A stretch of 64,000 nucleotides of DNA from Ecdyonurus torrentis (Eukaryota; Arthropoda; Insecta; Ephemeroptera; Heptageniidae), in the NCBI GenBank assembly GCA_949318235.1, contig OX439132.1, positions 4,586,886 to 4,650,885 of the forward strand, written 5' to 3'. Of this stretch, positions 22,270 through 32,165 are shown piece by piece. Each line of letters starts with the position of its first letter. Position 1 is the first letter of the stretch. The notes under the pieces are model-generated. The model searched no databases. It was given only the letters and a program-made list of their open reading frames with translations, and was not told where the DNA came from. The translations under genes were made by a program, and so were the position numbers.

Positions 22270-22852
22270 TCACAAACACACTTACTTTATTAATAAATAA
22301 ATTAACCAAAAATTATTTTATAATTTTGTTTCCCGCTTGGGATTTAGGATTAAACAAAATTGATCTTTATATAACCAGTATTTATTCTTTCTTATCTTTT
22401 TCTTTTGCATTTTCTTTTTTGGATTGAATTTAAAAAAAAAAAAAAAAAAAATGTAAAGATTCTTGATTTTAAGAATGCATTTCTTATTGGTTTTCAAAGA
22501 ATTAAAGTGTCACTACTATGTTCTGCACTATGTTCTGCTTATATCTTAAATTACAGAAAAGCGAGAGAGACCACGAAATGTATAATATAAGCATAAGCTG
22601 TTAACATGGTCCTAGCATGATAGATTGAAATTCAATTTATATTTTGCTTTCCATTTTAAATGAAACAATTTATATTTTGGTTATACATTGACAAAGACGT
22701 CACAACATAGACTGTGTTGAGTAAGGTCAAGATCACTTCCGGAGCAGGTGTGCCGCTCAACTTCTCTGTGTCCAACACCAGCATGTTTATCTCACGTGTT
22801 GTCTCGAGATCTTATCTGACCATGACCAAACTCAACAACCTTGCTTGCACAT

Positions 22853-22963
22853 ACGTACCCTCCTACCGAATAAATCTGACCGCTTGCGTTAAAGTTTCCC
22901 CATATATTTAACATTTGGAGAGATTAATGTTTCTGTCAGATTTATTCGGGAGGAGTGTACTCT
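22853..22963. mobile_element. MITE family J, copy 1
   Basis: Ends GTACCCTCCTACCGAATAAA and, inverted, TTTATTCGGGAGGAGTGTAC. The same arrangement occurs at 28312-28421. The arms carry AATCTGAC / GTCAGATT. Confidence 0.65.
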
Positions 22964-23593
22964 TGCACTGCGTACATTAATTGCCGCGTAAGTAAGTTAC
23001 TGCTGTTATTTTACTTTATTAGTCTAAAGTTTTTAGTTTTATGACAGTTTAATATAATGTAAAGTGTACAGTACATTAAACCCCCTTATGTCTAACTAGT
23101 AAATACGTAAATAAATTCATAAACATTAAAAAAGACAGAAAATATTGAATTTATAGCATGAATGAAACGACTCTAAATATATAGAAAAGTGCCATTGTTT
23201 ATCCCTTTATTAAGAATATAATTTTAGGTTATTTTAATACAACGAGGATGCATAAAAATCGCTTTAATAATTGATAATTAAACATAATACATAATTACAC
23301 ACATGCATTTTTTCTATATATAACAGAATATTTTTTTAGTTTAGCGTCTCCAATTTTACTACCGTATGTTGTATAAAATAGAGCAAGTTTGCAGCTTAGC
23401 AGCGTAGCTTTATTTCTAATTAGTTTTATGTCTTTGTACAGTAGTAGTTAGAAAAGTAATTTGCTCTATAGCATAGTTACGACAATACTTTTAACATTCC
23501 AGTCTCTTCTTTCCATATAAAAGTGATTAATTTTTACATTTCAAAGTATAAAAATTATATCAAGTATTTAATTTATTTAGGTTTCAAACAATT

Positions 23594-23919
23594 TTAGGGG
23601 GTAATTTTATATTATATATGATATTCTAAAAAAGGACATTACCCTGAATCGATAGATATACGAATTTCTAATTTTTGAGTTTATTATAAAAATATTTTAA
23701 TATAATTTTTGAAAAAAAAAAAAAAAAAAAAAAAAAACGTAACAGTAGGTAACTTTATGCTTGTGGTCATAGGAAAAAATTACCGACTGTGACGTCATTT
23801 CATGACTTTTAAAAATTAATTAAAATACTTCACAAACTCAAAAATTAGAAATTTGCATATTCGTAAATTCAGAGGACTATATTTCCTCTTTTAGAATATG
23901 TAATAAAATTATTCCCTCA
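23594..23919. mobile_element. Palindromic MITE family C, copy 2
   Basis: Shares GACATTACCCTGAATCGATA and the GAATTTCTAATTTTTGAGTT arm with copy 1, with TGACGTCA at 23790-23797. It is interrupted by poly-A (about 23712-23736) and ends about 104 nt before exon i. Confidence 0.7.
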
Positions 23920-24023
23920 AACTTTTTGAGTTTTCCTGCATCGTACAAAGATAGAGATTGTTGTTCTTGTGATATTTTTCACTTTGACGTGCTAGAGATT
24001 AAATTAAGATAATTATTTTTCAG

Positions 24024-24466
24024 GACGTCCTCTAAAGACGATGGTACAACTCAAGTTTGATGAAAGTAAACAAAGTAGCGAGAACAGTGACGACGAAATA
24101 AACCACGACAACCTGATGAGCTCAGATAACGACTCACAATCAAAATTATACTTCTATAAAACTTGTGAAATTAGCTTTAATACAAAGCGCGGACTAAATA
24201 AACATCGCAGAAATACAGAATTACATCAACCAAAGTTAAAAACTAAATTAAATGAACAAAAGTTAACATGTAAACTATGTTCAAAAATTTCTATCATAAA
24301 AAATTCCAAACAAAATATTTCCAAAGTTAAACCTGAAAATTATATATGTAAAAATTGTAATTTAAAATGTCCAAGCTTTGTTAAATTATGTGAGCTTGCG
24401 GCTTCGTCTTCCCAGAAAAAGAAAAGTTCAATTTTTCGATGCAAAAATTTGGAACCAAAATTTTAA
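24024..24466 (+). CDS. Alternative 3' terminal exon i, degenerate zinc fingers (BTB gene copy 1)
   Basis: The acceptor TTATTTTTCAG ends at 24023, and in phase 1 the exon opens Gly-Arg-Pro-Leu-Lys, which after an Arg would give an AT-hook-like core. A Ser/Asp/Glu-rich stretch (residues ~10-40) precedes three finger remnants. The first lacks one Cys of its pair but keeps its His. The second (CKLC) and third (CKNC) have Cys pairs without the His pairs. The frame stays open for 146 codons to TAA at 24464-24466. It is either a decaying zinc-finger exon or an isoform that no longer binds DNA through fingers. Lys content is high. Expression is untested. Confidence 0.6.
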
Positions 24467-24663
24467 GCGCCGAGTGGTATATTATTAAACCACTCAAAGT
24501 CTTTTCTTCACATTATGTATGAAGTTGGAAATAAGACATAATTACATTATCTAATAAGATTTTATTTGCATGGTTTAAAATATTTATAAATTCATATTGA
24601 AGTATAAAGGTAGCATATTTACTGCATGAATATCCCTCAGAAATGAGAAAGAACGAAAAAAAT

Positions 24664-24937
24664 TGGGGGGTATAATTTTATTTAATAAACTAAAAGAGGG
24701 CATTGTTCTGAATCGATTGATTTGCGAATTTCTAATTTTTGAGTTGAAAATCAAAAAATGACGTCATGGTCGGTAACTTTGCATGTAGGCATAGGAAAGT
24801 GATATCGACCGTATGATGACATTTTTCGGTTTTCAAAAATGAATTAAAAATGTATAATGAACTCAAAACTTAGAAATTCACATATCTATCAATTCAAGAC
24901 AATTTCTCTCTTAGAATATTCAATAAAATTATCATCA
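24664..24937. mobile_element. Palindromic MITE family C, copy 3
   Basis: Shares GAATTTCTAATTTTTGAGTT and GTAGGCATAGGAAA with the other copies. TGACGTCA is at 24759-24766. It lies between exons i and j, ending 344 nt before exon j. Confidence 0.7.
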
Positions 24938-25280
24938 AATTTTTTTTAGTCTAGCTATATTATACTCATCCCTCTATGATGAGTCTCAGATATAGAGCGA
25001 CTCATATTTATTATTTTACTTTTTTTATTATTTAAAAAAAAGGTTTTAAAAAACAACGCACACGATATTTTCATTTCCGTTTAGTACAGTCCAATTTAAT
25101 TCAATTAATTTTTGTATTTGTGTAGTGGTTAGTGGTAGAGGTTAAGGTGTGCTGGGCCTGAGAATTATTAGACTCATTCTCATTATATATAATGATTTTA
25201 ATTTTGCATATTATTATGTATTGCTTGGATCACAAGAAATAAAACAATTGATATTATTATATTTTTAAATGTATTTTCAG

Positions 25281-25657
25281 GTAGACCGTTGAAGAAGAGA
25301 ATTGCGTTTGAGAGCGAGAGTAGTGAAGAGGATGTCAGCGATGATGACAGTGATTTCAGTGTCAGTAGTCAGGATAGCGTCGTCACTTCTTCAGCAGAAA
25401 ATCTCTGTCAAGAATGCAATCTGGAATTCAACAAGAAAATAGATCTAATTAATCATATTAGACTAACACACAAAAGGGACAAAAAAAGTAAAATTAAAAA
25501 TAAATTCTCTTGTAAATTTTGCTCAAAGATATTCCCTTCTAATTCATCTCTAAAAGTGCATTATAAATCTGGGCATATTGCTAAATTTTGTAAGTGTAAA
25601 TTTTGTTTGGAAAGATTTCCAGCTCCTGTTAAAACAAATATACCTAAAAACTTATAA
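25281..25657 (+). CDS. Alternative 3' terminal exon j, two C2H2 fingers and a truncated third
   Basis: The acceptor TGTATTTTCAG ends at 25280, and in phase 1 the exon opens Gly-Arg-Pro-Leu-Lys-Lys-Arg. A strongly acidic Ser/Glu/Asp segment (residues ~10-35) follows, then two complete fingers (CQEC and CKFC). The third Cys pair (CKFC) has no His pair, and the protein stops 15 residues later at TAA 25655-25657. This is the last exon of the copy-1 array. AATAAA at 26143-26148 may be its or the locus's poly(A) signal. It could be a naturally short isoform end or one shortened by decay. Confidence 0.75.
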
Positions 25658-26499
25658 ATATTGAAAATTATATATGGACCTTGATGTAATGACTATTAAA
25701 AAGACGTTTTTCGTTCATTTCTGCTTTCTGCATAACGATTTGTATTTTACAAAATTCAGCACATTTTTTCTTTTCTTTATATTTATTTTTGCCATATATT
25801 ATGTATATGTTTTGTTTTTTTTTACAATTTTTACATGCCAAATTGATAGAAGAAAGAGAGAGAGAGAGAGAGAAAATAATAATAACAATAATGATAATGA
25901 ATAAACATTTTCGAAAGAGAAGAAAAAAATTTAAGCAGCACGTACGGCATTTATATAGTACCACACTTGCATATAATTAATGATGTATTGCTTTTTGCAT
26001 TATTTTATGAACAAAGTGCAGCTAACTGGGAAAAAAAAGCAAATTGTTATAAAAGAAATTATGAAAATACCTTTTCCCACTATCTGTTTGACATTGATAT
26101 TGTTAATTAATTGTTATAAATTGTTATTGTATAGAATAGAGGAATAAATATAGTAAAAAAAAAAAAAAAAAAAAAAATTGTGTATAGTATTTTTAATTTA
26201 TATATATATAATTTTTAATTGCAGTTTTGTCTTTTGTATTTAGTCAAGGCTTTATTATTTATAAAAATTAAATAAATTAATAGAAAATAAGCCATATAGA
26301 CCCATATATTTTATATTTTATGGTTGGTATTGGTACTGCAGTGTGCAGGTTATCTCTGGCAGTGTGTTGGTGTACTGTACCATATAAAAAACTGATCAAA
26401 TATAAAGCTACAATATTTTGCTTTATTTTAAATAATTGAAGAAATGTAGATGAATTTAAAATGCTAATTTTTATTCAAGTTCGCCTGGTACTGGGTGAT

Positions 26500-26940
26500 T
26501 TATTGCAATTAACGTATAATAATAATACCGCGACTCTTGCACTAGACTTTCACATTCGCGTGATCAAATGCTTCGCGTCCGCCACATTCAAATTTCCGTA
26601 TTGTTCCCGCGAAAAAAGAGTCCAAATGAGCGTTGATTTGCGCATTAAAAAAATCCGTAAAAAAATCGAGAGTTGTTTACGGAAAAGAACTGAAAGTGTT
26701 GTGAAGACGGTTATTGTGTATAATTATAATTCTGATTCAGTAGATTTACTGAAAATATGTTGATGAGCAAAATAACACAAAGTTTGTAGCTATTGGATAG
26801 TAATTACGTTGGAAATACTATCGTCTGTTTAGTGCATTGCATCGGTGGCGGCCTGCCGACTGCCGTAGTCTTTGCAGCGCTGTGCAGAGGCGTCAGGGAG
26901 CTGCTGGCTCTCCGACTATAGTGGACTATAGTTTGACTCT
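26500..26940 (+). promoter_or_regulatory. Possible promoter or 5' untranslated exon of BTB gene copy 2
   Basis: This block is richer in CG than its surroundings. It contains AGAGTTGTTTACG at 26669-26681, and the same 13-mer recurs at 61446-61458 upstream of copy 3. Neighbouring CTTCGCG and ATTCACGCG-like stretches also resemble each other loosely. No TATA box or initiator is convincing. The call rests on the shared sequence and position only. Confidence 0.3.
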
Positions 26941-27676
26941 GATCAGAGAAACTCTTCCCTATAATGGAAACGTAAAATAGAAGTAAGTTGATGTAGGGTA
27001 GCTTTCTGTACAGTTTTCTGATTCAGTAGAGAAAGATTTGCAATAAAATAAGCTATTAGTCTAAAAAGAGGTTGATGCAGTCCGTGGGCGGACTGTGGGC
27101 TGTGTGACTGAGCGAGCACGGCGTTGGCCAGGCGTTGGCGGTGCACACTTGTGCACACTGCACATAGACATGACATGGCGAAGGTGATTAGGTGAAATGG
27201 CGATGCATTTGCATTGCACCTTTGCTTCATCACCTTTACCGTGTACATACATATCTTGATCGAAATTGTACAAATTTCATAAGCAATACGTAATGAATGT
27301 TTCATGATTTTCATATTTTATGACGTCATATGCACACAAATGCATAGCACATACACATATCACATGTGCATACATATTAATTATGTGGCTATGTAAAATA
27401 TCGGGTATGAATGTGTAACCGTTTTTAGAAGCATTTTGTAATCGGTATGATAAATATATGCATATACATACACTGATACATAATATGTACTGTACCAGTG
27501 TTTATAGACACTGACAAAGTTTTACTTGATTGGACTTATGGAAAAAATGTGTATCTATGTATATATATATGGAGCAGTGCATTATCTATACATAAAAGTA
27601 CTGTACATATTTATAAAATTTATCTCCATTAGTCATGACAATTAGAGAGTTAAATTTTCTATCACAGTCAGTACCC

Positions 27677-27759
27677 TACATACATACATACATACATACA
27701 TACATACATACATACATACATACATACATACATACATACATACATACATACATACATAC
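27677..27759. repeat. (CATA)n microsatellite
   Basis: About 20 uninterrupted CATA tetranucleotides. Confidence 0.95.
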
Positions 27760-27775
27760 CTAAATAATGCATTAC

Positions 27776-27907
27776 ATATCGTCAGGTTAGAGCACAAACA
27801 GTGTATCTACAAAAGCATTAAAGTTCAAAATAACATACAAAAACATAAGATTTTTGACATAACTGCTTTTGTAGATACACGGTTTGTGCTCTAGCCCGAC
27901 GATATAT
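27776..27907. repeat. Palindromic MITE-like element (family H)
   Basis: TATCGTCAGGTTAGAGCACA on the left faces TGTGCTCTAGCCCGACGATA on the right, with an inner arm GTGTATCTACAAAAGC / GCTTTTGTAGATACAC. The loop is about 55 nt. Confidence 0.7.
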
Positions 27908-27929
27908 GTACGGTACCTATAGGTCACAC

Positions 27930-28075
27930 CAGGCTTGGACTGGCCATAAGAGCAAGTCCGCGATAGCAGACGTGGCCCCCCTTGTTTGGAGGCCCCTAAG
28001 GCCCTAAAAAGGGTGTAACTAGAGAGTTAGCCCCTTTCACGGATGTGGCCCCTTGAGTGCCAGTCCGACCCTGGG
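27930..28075. repeat. Interspersed repeat family M, copy 1
   Basis: Contains GGACTGGCCATAAGAGCAAG and TTGAGTGCCAGTCCGACCCTG. Both occur in inverted orientation at about 30117-30315, inside an intron of copy 2. It is less AT-rich than the surroundings. Confidence 0.55.
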
Positions 28076-28078
28076 TCA

Positions 28079-28188
28079 CACCTCTGGACAAAAGATCCAA
28101 ATGAGTTGTCTAACCACACTATATGCTATATTTATGAGAAATCGCAGTGGCCGCCTCAGTCCTGTTTGGGAACTCTTGTCCAGAGGTG
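28079..28188. mobile_element. Tc1/mariner-like MITE (family I, copy 2)
   Basis: Termini CACCTCTGGACAAAAGATCC and CTCTTGTCCAGAGGTG are inverted. It abuts the next family member directly through a single TA (28189-28190). Confidence 0.6.
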
Positions 28189-28190
28189 TA

Positions 28191-28304
28191 CAGCTCTGGC
28201 CAAAAGTTTAAGAACGGGGCAGCCGCAGCGTTTTCCCATAAAGATAACATAGTGTAGTTGCGGGTTGCCTATACAATTTGTTCTCAAACTTTTGGCCAGA
28301 ACTG
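28191..28304. mobile_element. Tc1/mariner-like MITE (family I, copy 3)
   Basis: Termini CAGCTCTGGCCAAAAGTTTA and AAACTTTTGGCCAGAACTG, flanked by TA at 28189-28190 and 28305-28306. Confidence 0.75.
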
Positions 28305-28311
28305 TACATAC

Positions 28312-28421
28312 ACTCCTCCTGGAATAATAAATCTGACCAATTGCATTAAAGTTTTCCCATATATTGTATGACATTTGGAGACACGAACATTGCTGTCAGA
28401 TTTATCCAGGAGGAGTGTACC
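28312..28421. mobile_element. MITE family J, copy 2
   Basis: ACACTCCTCCTGGAATAATA and, inverted, TTATCCAGGAGGAGTGTAC. Same inner AATCTGAC / GTCAGATT arms as 22853-22963. Confidence 0.65.
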
Positions 28422-28496
28422 GCAAGGAAATGAATAACTTGCAATTTTAGTGATGCTTTTCAGTCTATAGTTGTGCAGGTTTTTCATTTCCTTGCG

Positions 28497-29138
28497 GTAC
28501 ATAGGTAGGTACACTGAAGGCTCTCATAAATGTAACATCAAAGACAATGCCGCTTTTTAAGGAAAAGGGTAGAAATGCGTAGTCAGGTAAGAGCAGCGTT
28601 GCCACCTGCACTTTTCTTGCTTTTGCTAAGTGAGAAAGTGATTGACATCTCACTTCAGATAACAAAACCTGCATATTATTTGTAAAAGACACGAAGTATT
28701 TTGCTATTGCTACTAAATATAAATATTACGGTAACAATAAATTAGTCTGTTAATTGTAGCGCTACCTCATGAAGTATTTTTGGTGTTTGTTTTGTGCTCT
28801 AAATTTTATTATGTAATTATGTTGTAATTTTCTGGTCAAGAACATGTAATATGGCTGAAATAGCCGTGTATGTCTCTTAAATAAAATTATTATTATTATT
28901 AAAAGCTTTTTTCACTTTAGTTATTCAGTTTTGTTATGTTGTTTTCATGCTCGCGAATACAAAGAAGAGTAAAAATAATGAAGTGAGATGTCAATCACTT
29001 TCTCACTTAGCAAAAGCAAAAAATGACAACGCTGCTCTTACCTGACTATGCATTTCTACCCTTTTTCTTAAAAAGCAGCATCATCTTTGATGTTACATTT
29101 ATGAGAGCCTTCAGTGTACTGTACCTATGTACCAGTAT
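28497..29138. mobile_element. Foldback element with ~160-bp inverted arms (family K)
   Basis: The left arm (about 28497-28670, from TACATAGGTAGGTACACTGA) is repeated inverted at 28979-29138, which holds GAGATGTCAATCACTTTCTC and ends TCAGTGTACTGTACCTATGT. The arms differ by a few substitutions and short indels. The 300-nt spacer is AT-rich without coding features. Confidence 0.75.
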
Positions 29139-29317
29139 GTATTTCATTACACAAGTACTGATCAAAACTGCACCACGTATGCATATGTCTATACGTCTGT
29201 ACATTTGTACATAATATTTACAGTTGGGTTACTGTACTAAATTATATACACATACAGTAATATATGTATTAAAAAAAATGTTGTAATGAAATTAAAGCAT
29301 AGAAAGCTATTTACAAG

Positions 29318-29627
29318 TAATTCTCGACTTGCTCTTACAGCGCCACCATGGTCCGTGGCGAAAAATAGGCCCACAAATTAACATGTAAGGTATAGGCCAA
29401 TACGGCTAGTTCTGCTATAATTCTTGCCGCTAGGAAAAAAATTTCTTAATAAAAAAGATGCACAAAGCCCTCAAACTGACTATTCAGTAAAAAAATTTAC
29501 AGGATTTAACCATTGAGGCAGAAAAAATAGCGAAAATAGCTGGATTGGCCTATACCTTACATGTTAACTAGTGGCCCTATTTTTTGCCACGGACCATGGT
29601 GGCGCTGTATGAGCAAGTCGAGAATTA
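29318..29627. mobile_element. Palindromic element directly upstream of the BTB start exon (family L)
   Basis: TAATTCTCGACTTGCTCTTA and, inverted, GAGCAAGTCGAGAATTA, with inner arms around GCGCCACCATGGTCCGTGGC. It ends 67 nt before the start exon of copy 2 (29695), within the last part of the preceding intron. Confidence 0.75.
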
Positions 29628-29704
29628 AAGATATAAAAATGCTTAATTGCAATCATTATATATTTACTGATTATAAGTTCTGATTTGGTTACAGCAGCAG
29701 CATC

Positions 29705-29875
29705 ATGACTCAATTAACTTTAAAATGTGAGAAGTTTGGTCTGAGCCGAGGGCTCCATGATTTGCTGGGAACTGAAGAGTTGGTGGACGTGACCCTTGCA
29801 TGCCAGGGAGATTTTATCCAGGCACACAAGGCTGTGCTGGCTGCTTGCAGTCCACACTTCAGATCTCTCTTCAAG
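29705..29875 (+). CDS. BTB gene copy 2, shared exon 1: N-terminal half of BTB domain
   Basis: Start codon and first 57 residues of a TTK-group BTB/POZ protein (lola/mod(mdg4)/tramtrack kind). The upstream acceptor TTGGTTACAG (to 29694) leaves a 10-nt leader before ATG at 29705. The core is recognisable: Leu-Val-Asp-Val-Thr-Leu-Ala, then Ala-His-Lys-Ala-Val-Leu-Ala-Ala-Cys-Ser-Pro-His-Phe. The usual Arg-Trp-Asn at the start of this family is replaced by Lys-Cys-Glu. The BTB domain mediates homo- and heteromeric pairing in the nucleus. The donor AAG|GTAAAT is at 29875/29876, and the following intron is only 64 nt. The frame reads on to a stop at 29891-29893 if unspliced. Confidence 0.93.
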
Positions 29876-29939
29876 GTAAATTTGTCACTGTAAAGTATGT
29901 AAATATGATCAGTGTTGATGTTTTGTTGTTGACTTACAG

Positions 29940-30024
29940 ATGAACCCGTGGCAGCACCCCATTGTGTTCATGCAAGATGCAGACTTTTCAAAACTGCAGG
30001 CCCTGGTGGACTTCATGTACAATG
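29940..30024 (+). CDS. BTB gene copy 2, shared exon 2: middle of BTB domain
   Basis: The acceptor TTGACTTACAG ends at 29939. It reads Met-Asn-Pro-Trp-Gln-His-Pro-Ile-Val-Phe-Met-Gln-Asp through Phe-Met-Tyr-Asn, then one base of Gly before the donor GTGAGA (30025). This is the His-Pro-Ile ... Met-Tyr-x-Gly-Glu part of the BTB fold. The copy-3 counterpart (63612 on) is nearly identical in layout but is not interrupted by an intron after this point. Confidence 0.93.
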
Positions 30025-30109
30025 GTGAGATTAAAATTTGTTTTGTTTTTTTAGTTTTGTGCTGACAAAATCAGAATTATTTTCTAATCTAGAACATGGA
30101 TAAAAGCCA

Positions 30110-30320
30110 ATCATGACCAGGGTCAAACTGGCACTCAAGGGGCCTCGTCTGTGAAAGGGGTGTAACACCCTCTCTAGGGGCCACACAAATGGGTTAGCAC
30201 CCTGGTTACGTCCATTTTTTTGGCCTTTGGAGGCCTCAAAACGGGTGGGGGGGGGGGGGGGAAGGCCCATCCGCTATCATCGCGGACTTGCTCTTCTGGC
30301 CAGTCCGAGCCTACATGACC
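30110..30320. repeat. Interspersed repeat family M, copy 2, inside an intron
   Basis: Inverted relative to 27930-28075 (shares CACTCAAGGGGCC and GCGGACTTGCTCTT). It includes a poly-G run (about 30246-30261). It accounts for about half of the 403-nt intron between shared exons 2 and 3. Confidence 0.55.
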
Positions 30321-30427
30321 CAATAAGATAGGCCCACAAGGTGGAAGTTCCATTGCATGAGTAATTTTACTTGTGTAAATTTACTTAGTATTATTAATTA
30401 CCAAGCAATTATTATTTTGTGTTACAG

Positions 30428-30516
30428 GAGAAGTGACTGTGAATGACACAGACCTGCCAGGGTTTCTGAAACTAGCTGATGCTCTCAAAATCAGGGGATT
30501 GGTTACACAAGATAAG
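30428..30516 (+). CDS. BTB gene copy 2, shared exon 3: end of BTB domain
   Basis: The acceptor TGTGTTACAG ends at 30427. It completes Gly-Glu-Val-Thr-Val-Asn and gives Asp-Leu-Pro-Gly-Phe-Leu-Lys-Leu-Ala-Asp-Ala-Leu-Lys-Ile-Arg-Gly-Leu, the last helices of a TTK-type BTB domain (usual form: ...Leu-Lys-Thr-Ala-Glu-Ala-Leu-Lys-Ile-Lys-Gly-Leu). The donor AAG|GTAAAG at 30516/30517 falls on a codon boundary. Confidence 0.93.
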
Positions 30517-30714
30517 GTAAAGATTTTATGCTGCAAACTTGTTCTTAATTAATCAGCATTACATTATCTTCAGTACTGTACTGGTATCAAATAGAGACAT
30601 TTTGACATAACCTCTCAATTTTATGACATCACCAATTCTGAGTCACCTGCTAAAAACCTTTATGGCGTATTGTATTGTTTACTCTTTCAATAAAATTGTT
30701 TCTTCGGTTTACAG

Positions 30715-30806
30715 GAACCTCAAAGTATAATACCAAATGACATTCAACAAGTGCCATCCAACAACGCAGCTTCCTCAACATCTCCCCCACCTGCCAAGAT
30801 TGCAAG
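30715..30806 (+). CDS. BTB gene copy 2, shared exon 4: Pro/Ser-rich linker
   Basis: The acceptor CGGTTTACAG ends at 30714. It encodes about 30 residues rich in Ser, Pro and Asn, ending in Pro-Pro-Ala-Lys-Ile-Ala-Arg, and leaves two bases of a codon before the donor GTAAGT. There is no fold; it is a flexible linker after the BTB domain. Confidence 0.88.
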
Positions 30807-30904
30807 GTAAGTTATCGTAAAGCCCTTGCTGATTTCCTCTATCCCTTTATGTATAAATAAATGTTGAACCTTTGTGTTAATGTGATCTCATTTGTTGTTT
30901 ACAG

Positions 30905-31149
30905 ACGCACTCGTAAGCGTGGTGTCTCCAAACGTGATCCCTCGCCTGTGGTCACTGCTGCCCCTCCCACCGATGTAGAAAGTACCTCTCAACAAGAGCA
31001 ACAACAGCCCAACATTCCTCAGCAGTCATGGGAGGCTCAAAGTGAAAACATTGATGCCAATAGTCAGATCTTACAGTCAGCTGATATCAAACTAGAAGCC
31101 GAGGATTTATATGAACTTACTGATGATCAGGATGCTGTTTGTATGGAAG
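30905..31149 (+). CDS. BTB gene copy 2, shared exon 5: basic then acidic linker
   Basis: The acceptor TTGTTTACAG ends at 30904. With the preceding exon it gives Arg-Arg-Thr-Arg-Lys-Arg-Gly, a likely nuclear localisation signal, then a Pro/Thr stretch and a Gln-rich run (residues ~28-40). Near the end Asp-Ile-Lys-Leu-Glu-Ala-Glu contains I-K-L-E, a SUMO acceptor consensus. The donor GTACGT at 31150 leaves one base (phase 1). If the donor is ignored the frame ends at 31196, so a short BTB-only isoform by intron retention is possible. Confidence 0.88.
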
Positions 31150-31244
31150 GTACGTGTTTTGATGTTAAGTTAAAACATGCTAACAATGTGTTTTGATTGT
31201 TGCAATGTGGGTGTAGTGAGAACATTAACAAACAGAGAGGCCAA

Positions 31245-31605
31245 CAATACTAACAAAGTGCTAGCAGATGACTGTGTTCCTATCTTGATGCTTTTGTATG
31301 GGGGAATGAAAGCAGCTATAACTAAAGTTGGAATTTTCCTTCATACGGACATTTTTACTGTAGCTCACAGAGCCTCAAAAATAGTGTTTTCCTGAATTTC
31401 AAGCAATTTGATTAAATATTTATTTTTTCATCCAATTGACTTGAAATTCAAGAAAATGAAAGCTTTGGAGCTCAGTAAACTACAGCCAAAATGTCAGTAT
31501 TGAGAAAAAAACAAACTCCAATTTAAGTTATAGCTGCTTCATTCCCTCATAAGAAAGCATGTTAAATGAAGACAGTAACACAAAGTCATCTGCTAGCAAT
31601 TTGCC
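31245..31605. repeat. Inverted repeat inside the intron after shared exon 5 (family U)
   Basis: CAAAGTGCTAGCAGATGACT near 31256 faces GTCATCTGCTAGCAA near 31585, with further inverted stretches around AAAGCAGCTATAACT and AGTTATAGCTGCTTC. The segment CCAACAATACTAACAAAGTG recurs at about 33374-33393, a solo fragment of the same repeat. Confidence 0.6.
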
Positions 31606-31750
31606 AGTGTTATCGGGTGCTGAGTTTTTTTATTTTCTCACTCCACCAACTTTTGCTAGTGTTCTACCACATTGCTTTACATAGAATCTTAAAGAAAGCA
31701 TCTTTAGACTTCAAACTTTGTGTTGCTGACTTGTTGTTATTTGACTTCAG

Positions 31751-31825
31751 ACTGTGATGCTGAAGAGGGAGAGGAGGGAGAAGAAGGAGGTGATTCACAA
31801 TTTGATGCAGAAACAACCCAGGAAG
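31751..31825 (+). CDS. BTB gene copy 2, shared exon 6: acidic Glu/Gly segment
   Basis: The acceptor TTGACTTCAG ends at 31750. It codes Asp-Cys-Asp-Ala-Glu-Glu-Gly-Glu-Glu-Gly-Glu-Glu-Gly-Gly then Asp-Ser-Gln-Phe-Asp-Ala-Glu-Thr. It is 75 nt, phase 1 to phase 1, so skipping it would keep the frame. The donor is GTGTGT at 31826. Confidence 0.85.
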
Positions 31826-31861
31826 GTGTGTAGTCCTATTTAGTGGTACTTATATTCTTAA

Positions 31862-32165
31862 AGGCGTAGAACACCTTGAACAAAAAACTTGCCTAATATC
31901 CTAACATACCTAAATATCAACGTTGATTTAGCCTAACAAGTGAGTCATTTATTTTACATTTACAAAATAGCAGCTGCGGGTTTGTGACGTCTCAGCTCAC
32001 TAGTCCATGCACGCAAAAACAGGCGAGCTGTGTCGTCATTAACCCGCAGCTGTCATTTTGTGAATGGAAAATAAATTAGAAATCAATGACTCCAGTCTAA
32101 TCAGCGTTGATATTTAGGTATGTTAGGATATTAGACATGTTTTTTGTTCAAGGTGGTCTACGCCT
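31862..32165. mobile_element. Palindromic MITE family A, copy 3, TTAA target site, intronic
   Basis: The same palindrome as 5997-6305 with TTAA at 31858-31861 and 32166-32169. It lies in the intron between shared exons 6 and 7. Here the TGACGTCA sites are mutated (TGACGTCT, TGTCGTCA), so it is an older or diverged copy. Confidence 0.8.

Larger units (their letters stand above)
20446..24023. other. Non-coding interval with nested MITEs, possible site of a lost exon
   Basis: There is no gene. Contents: MITE C copy with an internal MITE D (20655-21280), a TTCTTTGCAG acceptor-like site at about 21319 that opens only onto stops, AT-rich DNA, a (TC)n tract (22237-22269), a J element (22853-22963) and MITE C copy 2 next to exon i. 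Confidence 0.45.
25658..29694. other. Spacer between BTB gene copy 1 and copy 2, with the likely 5' region of copy 2
   Basis: No protein-coding exon is supported before 29705. Contents: (GA)n at 25853-25873, poly-A (26155-26177), a GC-richer block (26500-26940) that may be the promoter or 5' untranslated exon of copy 2, a (CATA)n tract (27677-27759), and a cluster of palindromic elements from 27776 to 29627. Frames of 60-120 codons in this block lack any domain signature. Confidence 0.5.

Noticed and set aside
26461..26763. 100-codon open frame
   Set aside because: Basic, no domain, and inside the block that looks like a 5' untranslated region; no splice or codon evidence for translation.
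27677..27759. Regular repeat that could be taken for a CRISPR-like array
   Set aside because: It is a CATA tetranucleotide microsatellite with no spacers.
31177..31757. Frames in the intron after shared exon 5
   Set aside because: They lie inside an inverted repeat (family U) and do not keep the splice phase.
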